The notes under the pieces are model-generated. The model worked only from the letters and a program-made list of their open reading frames with translations. It did not search any database and was not told where the DNA came from. This document shows positions 32,962 through 42,715 of a stretch of DNA of 64,000 nucleotides, piece by piece. The position numbers were made by a program, and so were the translations under genes. Source of the stretch: Lacisediminihabitans profunda (GTDB lineage: Bacteria > Actinomycetota > Actinomycetes > Actinomycetales > Microbacteriaceae); contig NZ_VRMG01000007.1 of assembly GCF_008040105.1 (NCBI RefSeq), positions 186,001 through 250,000 of the forward strand, read 5' to 3'. How positions within the stretch are numbered: the stretch's first letter is position 1; each line of letters opens with the position of its first letter.

Positions 32962-33753
32962 GTGGATGAGGGCCGCGACACCGTCCGACAGTCCGCCGTG
33001 CTCGCGAGCGCGGTGATCGCCGTCGTGGGCGCGTTCATCGGGTCGGGGGCCGCGGGAGGCACGCCCATCCAGAAAGCCGCCGGGGGCGCACTGGCCGCCG
33101 ACGCCACCCCGATCGCACCGGGAGGCCCGGCGTTCGCCATCTGGACGCCGATTTACCTCGGCCTCCTGGCCTACGCGATCTGGCAGTCGCTGCCCGCCCA
33201 GAAGGCAGACCCCCGACAACGCCGCCTCGGCTACCCGATCGCCGCCTCGCTCATTCTCAACGCCGCCTGGATCCTCAGCATCCAGTTCGGCTTCCTCGCC
33301 GCGAGCGTCCCGGTGATCGTGGCTCTGCTCGCGGTGCTCGTCTGGGCGTTCCGGATCACCCGCTCCTCCCCGCCGAAGAATCTCGTCGAGACCGTCGTCG
33401 CCGACGGCACCGTCGGCCTGTACCTGGGCTGGGTGTGCGTGGCCACGGCGGCGAACATCACCGCACTGCTCGTGGCAGTGGGGTTCACCGGCTTCGGACT
33501 CTCGGCGGATGCGTGGTCCGTGCTGATCATTGCGATCGCCGGGCTCGTCGGCGCGTTTCTCGCCATCAGCGGCCGGGGACGTCTCACCCCGACGCTCTCG
33601 CTCTGCTGGGGCCTGGCCTGGGTCGCCGTCGCTCGACTGACCGGCGACCTGCTCTCCACCCCTACCGCGATCGCGGCAATCGCCGCCGCCACGGCCGTCG
33701 TCCTCCTCACCGTGTTCGCCCGCATCCGCTCCCCGAAGGTGGCACTCCCATGA
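32962..33753 (+). CDS. TspO/MBR-like multi-pass membrane protein
   Basis: A 263-residue membrane protein starting at GTG with AGGGAG upstream. About seven hydrophobic segments are visible. The stretch GGPAFAIWTPIYLGLLAYAIWQ resembles the tryptophan-containing first part of TspO/MBR proteins, but the protein is longer and less Trp-rich. It may bind porphyrins or hydrophobic ligands. Its stop overlaps the MFS transporter start, so both are one unit controlled by the MarR protein. Confidence 0.72.
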   Translation: MDEGRDTVRQSAVLASAVIAVVGAFIGSGAAGGTPIQKAAGGALAADATPIAPGGPAFAIWTPIYLGLLAYAIWQSLPAQKADPRQRRLGYPIAASLILNAAWILSIQFGFLAASVPVIVALLAVLVWAFRITRSSPPKNLVETVVADGTVGLYLGWVCVATAANITALLVAVGFTGFGLSADAWSVLIIAIAGLVGAFLAISGRGRLTPTLSLCWGLAWVAVARLTGDLLSTPTAIAAIAAATAVVLLTVFARIRSPKVALP

Positions 33754-35354
33754 CGTCAGCCCGCAGACGCTGGATCGGTCTCGTCTTCATCAGCATCGCC
33801 GTCGCCCTCATCATCGTCGACTCGACGATCGTGAATGTGGCGATCCCGTCGATCATCAAGGACCTCGGCATCACCTCGACCCAGGTGCAGTGGGTGCAGG
33901 AGAGTTACACCCTCGTCTTCGCCGCCCTGCTGCTCGTGTTCGGCACGCTCGCCGACCGCTACGGCCGTCGCCGGATGCTGCTCATCGGCGTCACCATCTT
34001 CGGCCTCGCCTCGATTCTCGCCGCGTTCGCCCAGACCGGCGATCTGCTCATCGGTTCGCGCGTGATCCAGGGCATCGGCGGGGCGATGGTACTGCCGACC
34101 ACGCTCTCGATCATCAACGCCACCTTCCGCGGTCGCGACCGCGGAATCGCCTTCGCCGTGTGGGGCTCGACGATCGGTGGAATGGTGGCGGTCGGTCCGC
34201 TCCTCGGCGGCTGGCTCACCACCTACTTCTCCTGGCGCTGGGCGTTCGGCATCAATGTGCCGCTCGGCATCGTCATCATCGTCGGCACGCTGCTCTTCGT
34301 GCTCGAGTCCAAGGAGTCGGCCGACCCACGGCGGGTGGATGTCGTGGGCGCGATCCTCTCCATCGTCACGAGCGCGACGCTCGTCTTCGGCCTCATCGAG
34401 GGCCGCACCTACGGCTGGTGGCTCACCAACAAGACACTGAAGATCGGCGACTGGACCTGGCCGTTCGACCTGTCGATCATCCCCCTCACCTTCGCCGTCA
34501 CACTCGTGGCCGGCACGGCCTTCGTGCTCTGGGGCCTCCACCGGCAGAGGGTCGGCAAGACCACCCTCCTCGCCTTCAGCCTCTTCAGGATCGCGTCGTT
34601 CCGCAACGGCAACATCGCCGCCCTCATCGTGTCGCTCGGCGAGTTCGGCATCATCCTTTCCCTCCCGCTGTGGCTCCAGAGTGTGCTTGGCTACGACGCT
34701 CTGCAGACCGGCTTCGTGCTGCTCGCCCTCGCCATCGGCTCGTTCGTCGCGAGCGGTTTCGCCGGCGCATTCGGCCACCGGGTCTCCCCCATCACTGTCG
34801 TGCGGGTCGGGCTGCTGGCGGAGATCATCGGCGTCGCCGGTCTCGGATCGGTCATCTCGATCGACGCCGGCTGGCTGTCGATCGTGCCCTTCCTCTTCGT
34901 CTACGGCTTCGGCGTCGGCCTGGCCACCGCCCAGCTGAGCGGCGTGGTGCTGAAGGACGTTCCGGTCGACCAGAGCGGCCAGGGCTCGGGCACCTCGAGC
35001 ACGGCGCGCCAGATCGGCTCGGCGCTCGGCATCGCCATCCTCGGCACGATCCTCTTCACGAGTGCCGGCACCGCACTCGATGCCCGCCTGGCCGACCGCA
35101 ACCTGCCGGAATCGGCTCGAACACAGGTGGTGAACGCCGTCGTGGACAGCGCCGGCGCCGCCATTCCGGCTCTGACGAAGCAGAACGCGGATGTCGGCAG
35201 GGACGCGAAGATCGCCTTCAGCGACGCGACGCGATACGCGGCATATTCGGCGGCGGGGTTCCTCGTGCTCGGCCTGCTCGCCTCGCTGCGTCTCAACGGA
35301 GTGTCCACCCGGCGGGAAGAGCAACTCGCGGCCGCCGCGGCTCCGCTCCCGTAG
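33750..35354 (+). CDS. MFS drug efflux transporter, DHA2 (14-TM) type
   Basis: A 534-residue proton-driven exporter of the EmrB/QacA group. The ATG at 33750 overlaps the previous stop. The first membrane helix ends with the group signature VALIIVDSTIVNVAIPSI; the loop 2-3 motif GTLADRYGRRRMLL and motif C-like GGAMVLPTTLSIINA follow. About fourteen membrane segments are present. Repressed, by inference, by the divergent MarR protein. Its stop codon lies in a palindrome shared with the convergent acyl-CoA dehydrogenase gene. Confidence 0.92.
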   Translation: MTSARRRWIGLVFISIAVALIIVDSTIVNVAIPSIIKDLGITSTQVQWVQESYTLVFAALLLVFGTLADRYGRRRMLLIGVTIFGLASILAAFAQTGDLLIGSRVIQGIGGAMVLPTTLSIINATFRGRDRGIAFAVWGSTIGGMVAVGPLLGGWLTTYFSWRWAFGINVPLGIVIIVGTLLFVLESKESADPRRVDVVGAILSIVTSATLVFGLIEGRTYGWWLTNKTLKIGDWTWPFDLSIIPLTFAVTLVAGTAFVLWGLHRQRVGKTTLLAFSLFRIASFRNGNIAALIVSLGEFGIILSLPLWLQSVLGYDALQTGFVLLALAIGSFVASGFAGAFGHRVSPITVVRVGLLAEIIGVAGLGSVISIDAGWLSIVPFLFVYGFGVGLATAQLSGVVLKDVPVDQSGQGSGTSSTARQIGSALGIAILGTILFTSAGTALDARLADRNLPESARTQVVNAVVDSAGAAIPALTKQNADVGRDAKIAFSDATRYAAYSAAGFLVLGLLASLRLNGVSTRREEQLAAAAAPLP

Positions 35355-35362
35355 CCGGCTAC
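35351..35362. other. Palindrome spanning two convergent stop codons
   Basis: GTAGCCGGCTAC is a perfect 12-bp palindrome that contains the TAG stops of both the MFS gene and the convergent acyl-CoA dehydrogenase gene. The arms are short; a terminator role is possible but unsupported. Confidence 0.4.
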
Positions 35363-37440
35363 AGGGCGGGCTTGCGCACCTTGAGGGTCTTCTCATCGAT
35401 CGGCTTGACGCCGCTCGCACGCAGTTCGTCGTAGTACGCCCGCGCCTCATCCTGTCGTGCGCGCTCGGCACCGAGCGCGATCGGAGCGAGAAGGTGCTCC
35501 GGCGTGAACTCGAACGCCGCGACCAGGTCGAGGGCGTTGGCGCGCAGCCGAGGCAACAGCCTCTCGTCGATGTACGCGGTGATCGCGAGAGCGCGCTGCG
35601 ACGACAGCCTGCCGTGGATGAGATACCACGCGGCGTTCTTCTCGATCAGGCCGAGCCCGAACAGGTCGCGGAGCCAGGTGAGCACCGTTCGCGTGCCCGC
35701 GTCCCGCACAGACTCGAGGGCCTCGGTGAACGCCTCCCACTGCAGCAGTTCGGCGTGCGCCCGCGCCGCCTCGATGAGCTCGTTCTGATTGCGGTTGAAG
35801 AGTTCGGCCGCCTCCCGAGTGCCGAGCTTGGAGGCCCCCTTCAGCCGACCGGCCACCTCAGCGACCATGGTCTGCACACGGTCGGTGAGCAACTGCCGCT
35901 GAGAGTCGCTGTCGCGCACATAGCCCACCGAGCGCGCCGTCGATCCGAAGTCGGCGACGGTCTGCCCGAGGCGACGCAGTCCCGAGCGGTTGATCGCCGC
36001 CTGCCCGACCTGGTCCGCCACGTACTGGGCGAGCGCGCCCGCGTTCGCGCCGGCGAACTTGCGGCTGTAATCGGTAAGCAGCCGCTTCGCGACCAGCTGG
36101 AGCAAGACGTTGTTGTCTCCCTCGAACGTCACGTACACGTCGAGGTCCGCGCGAAGGCTCGTCAGCCGATTCTCGGCGAGGAAGCCCGCTCCCCCACAGG
36201 CCTCGCGGGATTCCTGAATGATGTCGAGGGCGCTCCAGGTGCTCAGCGGCTTGAGAGCCGCGGCGAGGGTTTCGAGATCCTGGCGGTCGGCATCCGTGTC
36301 GTGGAGTCCGGAGAACACACCGTCGAACTTGGCGAGCAGTTTCTCGTGAGCGAAGGACATGGCATACGTCGTGGCGAGGCGGGGCAGCAGCCGGCGCTGG
36401 TGGCGCTGGTAGTCGAGGATGACCTCCTCCTCGACCGTGCTCGATCCGGTGAACTGCCGACGCTCCGACCCATAGGTGATCGCGATCGTGAGGGCGAGCT
36501 TGCTCGCGACGACCGCGGCGCCGTCGAGGGAGACCCTGCCCTGCACGAGAGTGCCGATCATGGTGAAGAACCGCCGACCCGGGCTGTCGATCGATGAGCT
36601 GTATCCGCCGTTCTCCGCGACGTCGCCGTAGCGGTTCAGCAGGTTCGCGCGCGGCACGCGAACTCCCGAGAAGTGCAGGCGCCCATTGTCGATCCCGTTC
36701 AGGCCGCCCTTGAGGCCGTCGTCCTCGCCCCCGACTCCGGGCAGGAACGCGCCGCTCGCGTCGCGGATCGGCACGAAGAAGGCATGCACGCCGTGGTTCA
36801 CGCCGAGAGTGATCAGCTGCGCGAAGACGACCGCGGCCCGGCCGTGGAGGGCCGCATTGCCGAGGTAGTCCTTCCACGCGGCACGGAACGGGGTGTGGAT
36901 CACGAACTCCTGGGCGTCGACGTCGTAGGTCGCCGTCGTGCCGATGCTCGCGACATCCGAGCCGTGCCCCGTCTCCGTCATGGCAAACACGCCTGGAGTC
37001 TCGAGGGCCATGATTCCGGGCAGGAATTCGCTGTGGTGATACTCGGTGCCGAGATGCATCACCGCCGCGCCGAAGAGCCCCCACTGCACTCCGGACTTGA
37101 TCTGGAGGGACGGGTCGGCGATCACCAGCTCTTCGAATCCGGCGACGTTGCCGCCGTGGTCCTCCGAGCCGCCGACCGAGCTCGGAAAGGCGCGGTGCAC
37201 CGACCCGTCGTCGACGAGCATGCCGAGCTGACCGAGCACGCGTGCGCGATGGTCGGCCATCGACAGGCCCTCGACCCGACGGAATTCGGGCCGCGCCACG
37301 AGCTCGCGCGAGTGGCGCCGGGCCTCGGCCCAGGTTCCGAGCAACAACTGGCCGAGGGCGACGACGTCCACGCCCTGGGCCGTTGTGGGTGTCGGCGTGG
37401 AGGCGTTCTCGGTCGCTGGGCGGTCGGTCAATTGCGTCAT
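35359..37440 (-). CDS. Large acyl-CoA dehydrogenase/oxidase
   Basis: A 693-residue flavoprotein of the acyl-CoA oxidase/dehydrogenase family, longer than typical dehydrogenases (about 400) and near acyl-CoA oxidase size. Family motifs are FAMTETGHGSDVASIGTTA (FAD/substrate binding), RRQFTGSSTVEEEVILDYQ and SREACGGAGFLAENRLTSLR near the C-terminal third. The ATG at 37440 opens MTQLTDRPATENAS. It oxidises acyl-CoA to 2-enoyl-CoA. No neighbouring beta-oxidation genes are present. A short convergent gap separates it from the MFS gene. Confidence 0.9.
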   Translation of the reverse strand: MTQLTDRPATENASTPTPTTAQGVDVVALGQLLLGTWAEARRHSRELVARPEFRRVEGLSMADHRARVLGQLGMLVDDGSVHRAFPSSVGGSEDHGGNVAGFEELVIADPSLQIKSGVQWGLFGAAVMHLGTEYHHSEFLPGIMALETPGVFAMTETGHGSDVASIGTTATYDVDAQEFVIHTPFRAAWKDYLGNAALHGRAAVVFAQLITLGVNHGVHAFFVPIRDASGAFLPGVGGEDDGLKGGLNGIDNGRLHFSGVRVPRANLLNRYGDVAENGGYSSSIDSPGRRFFTMIGTLVQGRVSLDGAAVVASKLALTIAITYGSERRQFTGSSTVEEEVILDYQRHQRRLLPRLATTYAMSFAHEKLLAKFDGVFSGLHDTDADRQDLETLAAALKPLSTWSALDIIQESREACGGAGFLAENRLTSLRADLDVYVTFEGDNNVLLQLVAKRLLTDYSRKFAGANAGALAQYVADQVGQAAINRSGLRRLGQTVADFGSTARSVGYVRDSDSQRQLLTDRVQTMVAEVAGRLKGASKLGTREAAELFNRNQNELIEAARAHAELLQWEAFTEALESVRDAGTRTVLTWLRDLFGLGLIEKNAAWYLIHGRLSSQRALAITAYIDERLLPRLRANALDLVAAFEFTPEHLLAPIALGAERARQDEARAYYDELRASGVKPIDEKTLKVRKPAL

Positions 37441-37590
37441 TGTGAGTCCATTCGCGCGGCAATAGCGGGTCGCTTCAACGCTACGAGCGTCGGCGGGCTT
37501 CGACAATGTCACGGTACGTCTTGCACCAAGTCCGGGCCGCGGATGCGCCGGGCCTTTGTGGGAACCAGACGAATCGTCGCGATGAAGGGG

Positions 37591-38298
37591 CTAGGTGCGC
37601 TCCCGGCGGAAGAACCGCCGCACCCGTTCGGTGACGTTCGCCGGGGGCGGCTCGTTGTACACGCCGGCCAGGGGCTGGCCGCTCATGGCCTGGATCGCGC
37701 CCATGATCTCGTCGGTGGCCGCGCGCCTGGCGCGACCGGATTCGGCCGAACCGTGGCGGCTCACGTCGAGCGGAGCCCCGAACTCCACGGTCACCCGAGC
37801 GAACCGCGGGAGTTTCGAGCCGACCGGCTGCAGGTTCTGGGTGCCGGTGAGGGCGACCGGCACCACGAGGGCGCCCGAGGTGAGGGCGAGCCACGCCACA
37901 CCGGTTCGCCCCTTGTACAGTCGACCATCGAGGGATCGCGTGCCCTCGGGGTAGATCGAGAAGGCCTCGCCGCGGTTCAGCACCTCGAGTCCGCTGTCGA
38001 GCGCGAGCTGGGCGGCGGATCCGGCACCTCGCTCGACCGGGATCGCGCCGACCCCGGTGAAGAAGGCGCGGGAGAGCCAGCCGCGCACGCCTGTTCCGGT
38101 GAAGTAGCTCGATTTCGCCAGAAAGGAGACCGAACGTGGGGCGACGAGCGTGATCACCACGCTGTCGATGAACGACAGATGGTTGCTCGCGAGGATCACC
38201 GGGCCGGTGCTGGGCACATTCGACCGCCCGATGATTCGAGGCCGAAAGAGCAGGCGGGCCAGGGGTGCGAGGAAGATCCTCGACAGTCGTTTCAGCAC
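37591..38298 (-). CDS. 1-acyl-glycerol-3-phosphate acyltransferase (PlsC-like)
   Basis: A 235-residue membrane-associated acyltransferase. The catalytic HxxxxD motif is ASNHLSFIDSVV and the glycerol-phosphate motif is YPEGTRSLDG. An N-terminal hydrophobic part anchors it. It transfers an acyl chain to a lysophospholipid or related acceptor. The C-terminal tail is basic (VRRFFRRERT). Confidence 0.9.
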   Translation of the reverse strand: MLKRLSRIFLAPLARLLFRPRIIGRSNVPSTGPVILASNHLSFIDSVVITLVAPRSVSFLAKSSYFTGTGVRGWLSRAFFTGVGAIPVERGAGSAAQLALDSGLEVLNRGEAFSIYPEGTRSLDGRLYKGRTGVAWLALTSGALVVPVALTGTQNLQPVGSKLPRFARVTVEFGAPLDVSRHGSAESGRARRAATDEIMGAIQAMSGQPLAGVYNEPPPANVTERVRRFFRRERT

Positions 38299-38714
38299 TC
38301 ACGCCTCCCGTGTAGATTGCTCGCTCCACCCTACGGAGCCCCCCATGCCCCGAGCAGCATATTCGGCGTATTCGCGGCACCCTGGTGGCTATGATTCGGG
38401 CCGAATTCGTCGGTGCAAATCGGGGGTGTCCAGGGGGTGGACGGACCCCAAAATGGGGGCCACCACAATGGTGAGAGAAGCGCTACTCTAGGTCGAATCG
38501 AGTGATTACTGATCGTTCGTTCCGGCTTACCCCGCTGGAACGTCGTGAGAGCCATCTCGCGTGAGCAGTGGTCATCCGATTTCCCTGTAAACCCGAACTA
38601 CAGGAATGATTCAATGACCCGAACATTGACGACCCATTCAAGGTTTTTTCCGCGCCCTCATGGTGCTGGATTGTGCCTACCCGCGAGCCGCAAGGTGTCA
38701 CCGGTGGGTGAATC
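38299..38714. other. Long leader/promoter region before the polysaccharide locus
   Basis: About 415 bases between the divergent PlsC-like gene and the first polysaccharide gene. No coding frame is convincing. The GC-rich part at 38422-38463 has stacked inverted repeats, GTCCA-GGGGG-TGGAC (38428-38442) and CCCC-AAAAT-GGGG (38447-38459). The segment nearer the start is more AT-rich and could hold the promoter. The long untranslated leader may be regulatory. Confidence 0.5.
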
Positions 38715-40250
38715 ATGAGCGAGCTCGGCAACATCCTTCCCGCTCGTGACATTACCCAGTCGGCCTATCGAGAGCGGTATCGACACGCCGACACGCCGAA
38801 TTCGACGACGGCGACTTTCGCCGCGACCGGAGTTTCCTGGGCTCGACACTTTCGCAGGCAGCTCCTCGTCTCCGACAGCGTGGTGATCATCGTCGCGGTC
38901 GCCAGCTCGCTGGTCGCGCGATTCGCCCTGGCCGCCGGTCCCGCCGGCGGTTCCGGCATCACGGCCGAATACGCCGGCATCGCCGTCGTCATTGCAGGCG
39001 CCTGGATGGTGATGCTCGCGGCGTACCACTCGCGAGACGCTCGTGTCATCGGCGTCGGACTCGCCGAATACAAGAGCGTGGTCAACGCGAGTTCCCTCAC
39101 CTTCGGGCTGCTGGCGATCGGCTTCCTCGTGTTCCAGGTCCCGATCGCCCGCGGCTTCTTCATCGTGGCGCTCCCGGCCGGTCTCGGCGGACTCCTGCTC
39201 GAGCGGTGGCTCTGGCGACGCTGGCTCAACCACAACCGGGGAGAGGGCCACTACCTGTCGCGAGCGATCGTCGTCGGCGAGGCATCCGACGTCAGCTACG
39301 TCGTGCGGCAGATCGACAAGAAGTCCGGCGCCGCCTACAACGTGGTCGGCGTGGCCCTCCCGTCGAACGAGCGTCTCCCGATGCAATTCGCGAAGCACTC
39401 GGTCCCGGTGGTCTCCGACCTCGAGAGCGTCGGAGCCGCGGTGCGCAACATGGGTGCGGATGCCGTCATCGTCGCCGGCGAACCCGCCGGTCGGGGGCAC
39501 TACATCCGTGACCTGGGGTGGGAACTCGAGGGAACCGGCGCAGAACTCGTCGTCGCCTCCAGTCTCACGAACGTGGCCGGCCCGCGCATCCACTTCCGTC
39601 CGGTCGAGGGCCTGCCGCTCATGCACGTGGAGTTGCCGCAATTCGAGGGCGGAAAGCACCTGCTCAAGCGGATATTCGACGTGACGATGTCGGGCCTCGC
39701 CCTGCTCGCGCTCTTCCCCGTCTTCGCGATCATCGCGCTCGCCATCCGGCGGGACAGCGAGGGCCCCGTGCTCTTCCGGCAAGAACGGGTCGGCCGCAAC
39801 GGCAAGACCTTCAAGATGCTCAAGTTCCGCTCGATGGTGCAGACGGCCGAGACGGATCTCGCCATGCTGCTCGACAAGAACGAGGGGTCCGGGCCGCTGT
39901 TCAAGCTCAAGAACGACCCGCGCGTGACGAAGGTTGGCCAGGTGCTCCGCCGGTTCTCCCTCGACGAATTGCCCCAGTTCTGGAATGTGTTCACCGGAGA
40001 GATGAGCCTCGTCGGTCCTCGGCCGCCGCTTCAGACCGAGGTGGAGGACTATGAGCGCCACGTTCACCGCCGCCTCTACATCAAGCCGGGGCTCACGGGC
40101 ATGTGGCAGGTGAACGGTCGCTCAGACCTGAGCTGGGAGGAGAGCGTTCGCCTCGACCTGTACTACGTGGAGAACTGGTCCCTCACCGGAGACCTGATCA
40201 TTCTGTGGCGCACCCTCCGGGTGTTCGCCCGCCCCGTCGGGGCGTACTGA
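38715..40250 (+). CDS. Polyprenyl glycosylphosphotransferase (WbaP/WcaJ-like)
   Basis: A 511-residue initiating enzyme for exopolysaccharide synthesis. It transfers a sugar-1-phosphate to undecaprenyl phosphate at the inner membrane. The N-terminal half has about four membrane segments and a CoA-binding-like domain; a further segment (GLALLALFPVFAIIALAI) precedes the catalytic domain with GPVLFRQERVGRNGKTFKML, PRVTKVGQVLRRFSLDELPQ and KPGLTGMWQVNGRSDLSWEE. The ATG has only a weak ribosome binding site (GGTGGGTG). First gene of the polysaccharide region; its stop overlaps the next start. Confidence 0.93.
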   Translation: MSELGNILPARDITQSAYRERYRHADTPNSTTATFAATGVSWARHFRRQLLVSDSVVIIVAVASSLVARFALAAGPAGGSGITAEYAGIAVVIAGAWMVMLAAYHSRDARVIGVGLAEYKSVVNASSLTFGLLAIGFLVFQVPIARGFFIVALPAGLGGLLLERWLWRRWLNHNRGEGHYLSRAIVVGEASDVSYVVRQIDKKSGAAYNVVGVALPSNERLPMQFAKHSVPVVSDLESVGAAVRNMGADAVIVAGEPAGRGHYIRDLGWELEGTGAELVVASSLTNVAGPRIHFRPVEGLPLMHVELPQFEGGKHLLKRIFDVTMSGLALLALFPVFAIIALAIRRDSEGPVLFRQERVGRNGKTFKMLKFRSMVQTAETDLAMLLDKNEGSGPLFKLKNDPRVTKVGQVLRRFSLDELPQFWNVFTGEMSLVGPRPPLQTEVEDYERHVHRRLYIKPGLTGMWQVNGRSDLSWEESVRLDLYYVENWSLTGDLIILWRTLRVFARPVGAY

Positions 40251-40894
40251 TGATCGACCACGCGCGCGCAGAGACGGTGCGAGGCGCCTCGCGACCCGAG
40301 GAGGTGCCGGCGCAGATTGCCGCGTCGGCGGACATCGACCCGCGTTGCCGGATCGGCCCGGGCAGCCTCGTCTGGCATCTCGCCCAGGTGCGCGAGTTCG
40401 CGCAGATCGGCTCGGGCACCATCATCGGTCGGGGCGTGTACATCGGCCCGGGAGTCATCATCGGACGTAACTGCAAGATCCAGAACTACGCACTCGTCTA
40501 CGAACCGGCGTTGCTCGAGAACGGAGTGTTCGTGGGGCCGGGTGTCGTGTTCACCAACGACGTCTTTCCGCGGGCGATCAACGTCGACGGGAGCCGAAAG
40601 TCCAACGACGACTGGGAGGCCGTGGGGGTCACCGTTCGCACCGGGGCATCCATCGGGGCGAGGGCGGTCTGTGTAGCCCCTCTCACGATCGGACGCTGGT
40701 CACTCATTGCCGCCGGCGCGGTGGTCACCAAGGACGTGCAGGACTATGCCCTCGTCGCCGGAGTCCCGGCAAAGAGGATCGGTTGGGTCGGCCGTGCCGG
40801 AGCGGCGCTGCGCGACGAGGGTGACGGAGTCTTCGTCTGCCCGGCGACCGGAGAGAAGTACCTGGAATCGGGCGGAGCGTTGGGGTTGGCATGA
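40250..40894 (+). CDS. Hexapeptide-repeat sugar N- or O-acetyltransferase (WlbB-like)
   Basis: A 214-residue left-handed beta-helix acyltransferase; repeats such as IGSGTIIGRGVYIGPGVIIG are visible from about residue 40 to 170. The FVGPGVVFTNDVFPRA segment and the C-terminal part with FVCPATGEKY resemble acetyltransferases acting on UDP-3-amino sugars in O-antigen synthesis. It acts in the cytoplasm on a nucleotide sugar. The ATG overlaps the upstream stop. Confidence 0.87.
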   Translation: MIDHARAETVRGASRPEEVPAQIAASADIDPRCRIGPGSLVWHLAQVREFAQIGSGTIIGRGVYIGPGVIIGRNCKIQNYALVYEPALLENGVFVGPGVVFTNDVFPRAINVDGSRKSNDDWEAVGVTVRTGASIGARAVCVAPLTIGRWSLIAAGAVVTKDVQDYALVAGVPAKRIGWVGRAGAALRDEGDGVFVCPATGEKYLESGGALGLA

Positions 40895-41583
40895 CGAGCT
40901 CTTGGGGAGACAAGTCGAAGGTCGCGCGCCGCGCAATCATCAGCGGGCTGGCCGCCGCGGCCGTCATCGTCGGCGTGACCCTGGTCGCCAGTTCGCTGAA
41001 CTCCGCTCCGGCGACGCCGTCCGCCCAGACGACACCGAGCGCGCGGGCTACGGCTCCCACGGACTCCACCGCGGCGCCGGCCCCGACGGCCGACCCCGGC
41101 GCCGCGCCGACCGCGGCTCCCGCTCCCGGCCCGAGCCCGACGGCACCGCGCACGTCAACCGAAGTCCAGAAGGGGACCACCGCCGGAGCGGCGCTGCCAC
41201 CGGCGGCTCCGCTTCCCGTCCTGTTCAGCGGTCCAATGCCGAGGTCGGCCTCCGCCGTCGGCAAGCTCGTCGCGGAGTTCCCGGCGGTGATCCCGGTGGC
41301 CCCGGGCTCCACGATCACCGACTCCTCCGTCTCGTCGAGTGGCAACTTCCTTCAGGCGACGCTCTCGGCTAAGACTTCGCTGTCGCCGCAGGCGGTGATC
41401 GCCTTCTACCAGTCCGAGTTCACGAAGGTGAGTCTGCCGGAGGCACCACTGCCCGCCGTCGGCGGATCCACGGCGTTCGACTTCGCTCGCGACGGCAATT
41501 CGATCACCCTGACGGTATCGCCGTCGGGATCGGGGGGCTCCACCTACACAGTGCTCGGTGTGCTGCGCGCGTCGTCGTCGTAG
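40891..41583 (+). CDS. Membrane-anchored secreted protein, unknown function
   Basis: A 230-residue protein with one N-terminal membrane segment (residues about 15-35), a long Pro/Ala/Thr linker (about 38-105) and a C-terminal extracytoplasmic domain of about 120 residues including SPQAVIAFYQSEFTKVSLPE. I do not recognise the domain. The ATG overlaps the upstream stop (ATGA), so it is co-expressed with the polysaccharide genes and may act at the cell surface. Confidence 0.75.
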   Translation: MTSSWGDKSKVARRAIISGLAAAAVIVGVTLVASSLNSAPATPSAQTTPSARATAPTDSTAAPAPTADPGAAPTAAPAPGPSPTAPRTSTEVQKGTTAGAALPPAAPLPVLFSGPMPRSASAVGKLVAEFPAVIPVAPGSTITDSSVSSSGNFLQATLSAKTSLSPQAVIAFYQSEFTKVSLPEAPLPAVGGSTAFDFARDGNSITLTVSPSGSGGSTYTVLGVLRASSS

Positions 41584-41698
41584 TCGATAGCTCGGGGAAT
41601 CGGTTCGTGTACAGATCGTTGCGCGACCGGGGCAGCAGCAATAATGCCCCAGGCGCAGGCGCCGCGCCGAGGGTGTCCGGCGTGGCCGTGAGGGCGGC

Positions 41699-42715
41699 AT
41701 GAACCGGGCGCGGCTCATCATCGCCGCGGCGATCACCGTGATCCTCCTCGGCGGCGCGATCGTCTACGCGGCGGTCGCATTCACCAACTACGAGCGCCGC
41801 CAGAACAATCCGGTCGCACCGCAGGCCGAGGCGCGGTCGAGCGTGGCCTTCGACGGGTCGCCCAGAATCGTCTTTCGGAACACGACTCCGGATTCCGCGT
41901 ACGGTCTCGTCGCCAGCGTCCCGCTTTCGGCGCCCTCGGGCGCACGCTCCATCACCACGGTGCCCTGCGATCGCGTCTATGCGACGACCAGGTACTCGAT
42001 GTGCCTTCGCATCGACCGCGGTGTCGTGACCACCTTCTCGGCGAACCTGTTGGATTCGACAGGCAAGACGGTGCACAGGTGGCCGCTGCCGGGCATCCCG
42101 AGCCGGACCCGGATCTCCCCGGACTCGAGACTCGTCGGATTCACCGCCTTCGTGACGGGGGCGGCCTACGGCTCCGTGGGAGTCTCGACCGAGACCGAGA
42201 TCTCGAGCACCTCTGGTCACGACTTCGGCAACCTGGAGGACTTCGCTTTCATGGTGGATGGAACCCGGAACACGGCGACCGACCGCAACTTCTGGGGCGT
42301 GACCTTCACCTCGGACGACAACGAGTTCTACGCGACGGCGGCCTCGGGCGGCCGCACCTGGCTCGTGCGAGGCGATCTCGCCGCACGCACTCTCACGGCG
42401 ATCAAGGAGACGGCGGAGTGCCCATCCGTCTCCCCGGATGGACGCCGCGTCGCGTACAAGAAGAACGTCTCGACCACGGCATCCGCGTACTGGTCGATCG
42501 CCGTGCTCGACCTGGCGACGGGCAAAGAGACCGTGCTTCCCGAGAAGCGGAACGTGGATGACCAGGTGGAATGGCTCGACGACTCGACGCTGCTCTATGG
42601 GCTGCCGAGAACCGACTCCCCCGGCGACAGCGACATCTGGTCGATACCTTCCGACGGGGCGTCGAAAGGTAGACGGTTTGTCCAGCACGCCTGGTCTCCC
42701 TCCGTTGTGGACTGA
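41699..42715 (+). CDS. TolB-like beta-propeller membrane-anchored protein
   Basis: A 338-residue protein with an N-terminal membrane anchor (about 5-28) and a repeat domain reminiscent of WD40-like/PD40 propellers: ISPDSRLVGFTAFV, CPSVSPDGRRVAYKK and DDQVEWLDDSTLLYGL are successive blade-like units ending in FVQHAWSPSVVD. Such proteins usually bind partners or oligosaccharides outside the membrane. No catalytic residues identified. Located in the polysaccharide region. Confidence 0.78.
   Translation: MNRARLIIAAAITVILLGGAIVYAAVAFTNYERRQNNPVAPQAEARSSVAFDGSPRIVFRNTTPDSAYGLVASVPLSAPSGARSITTVPCDRVYATTRYSMCLRIDRGVVTTFSANLLDSTGKTVHRWPLPGIPSRTRISPDSRLVGFTAFVTGAAYGSVGVSTETEISSTSGHDFGNLEDFAFMVDGTRNTATDRNFWGVTFTSDDNEFYATAASGGRTWLVRGDLAARTLTAIKETAECPSVSPDGRRVAYKKNVSTTASAYWSIAVLDLATGKETVLPEKRNVDDQVEWLDDSTLLYGLPRTDSPGDSDIWSIPSDGASKGRRFVQHAWSPSVVD

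Noticed and set aside
33756-35471. Long minus-strand open frame of 571 codons
   Set aside because: It is fully antisense to the MFS transporter, its product is extremely Arg/Glu/Asp/Gly-rich without domains, and it follows from the high GC third positions of the real gene.
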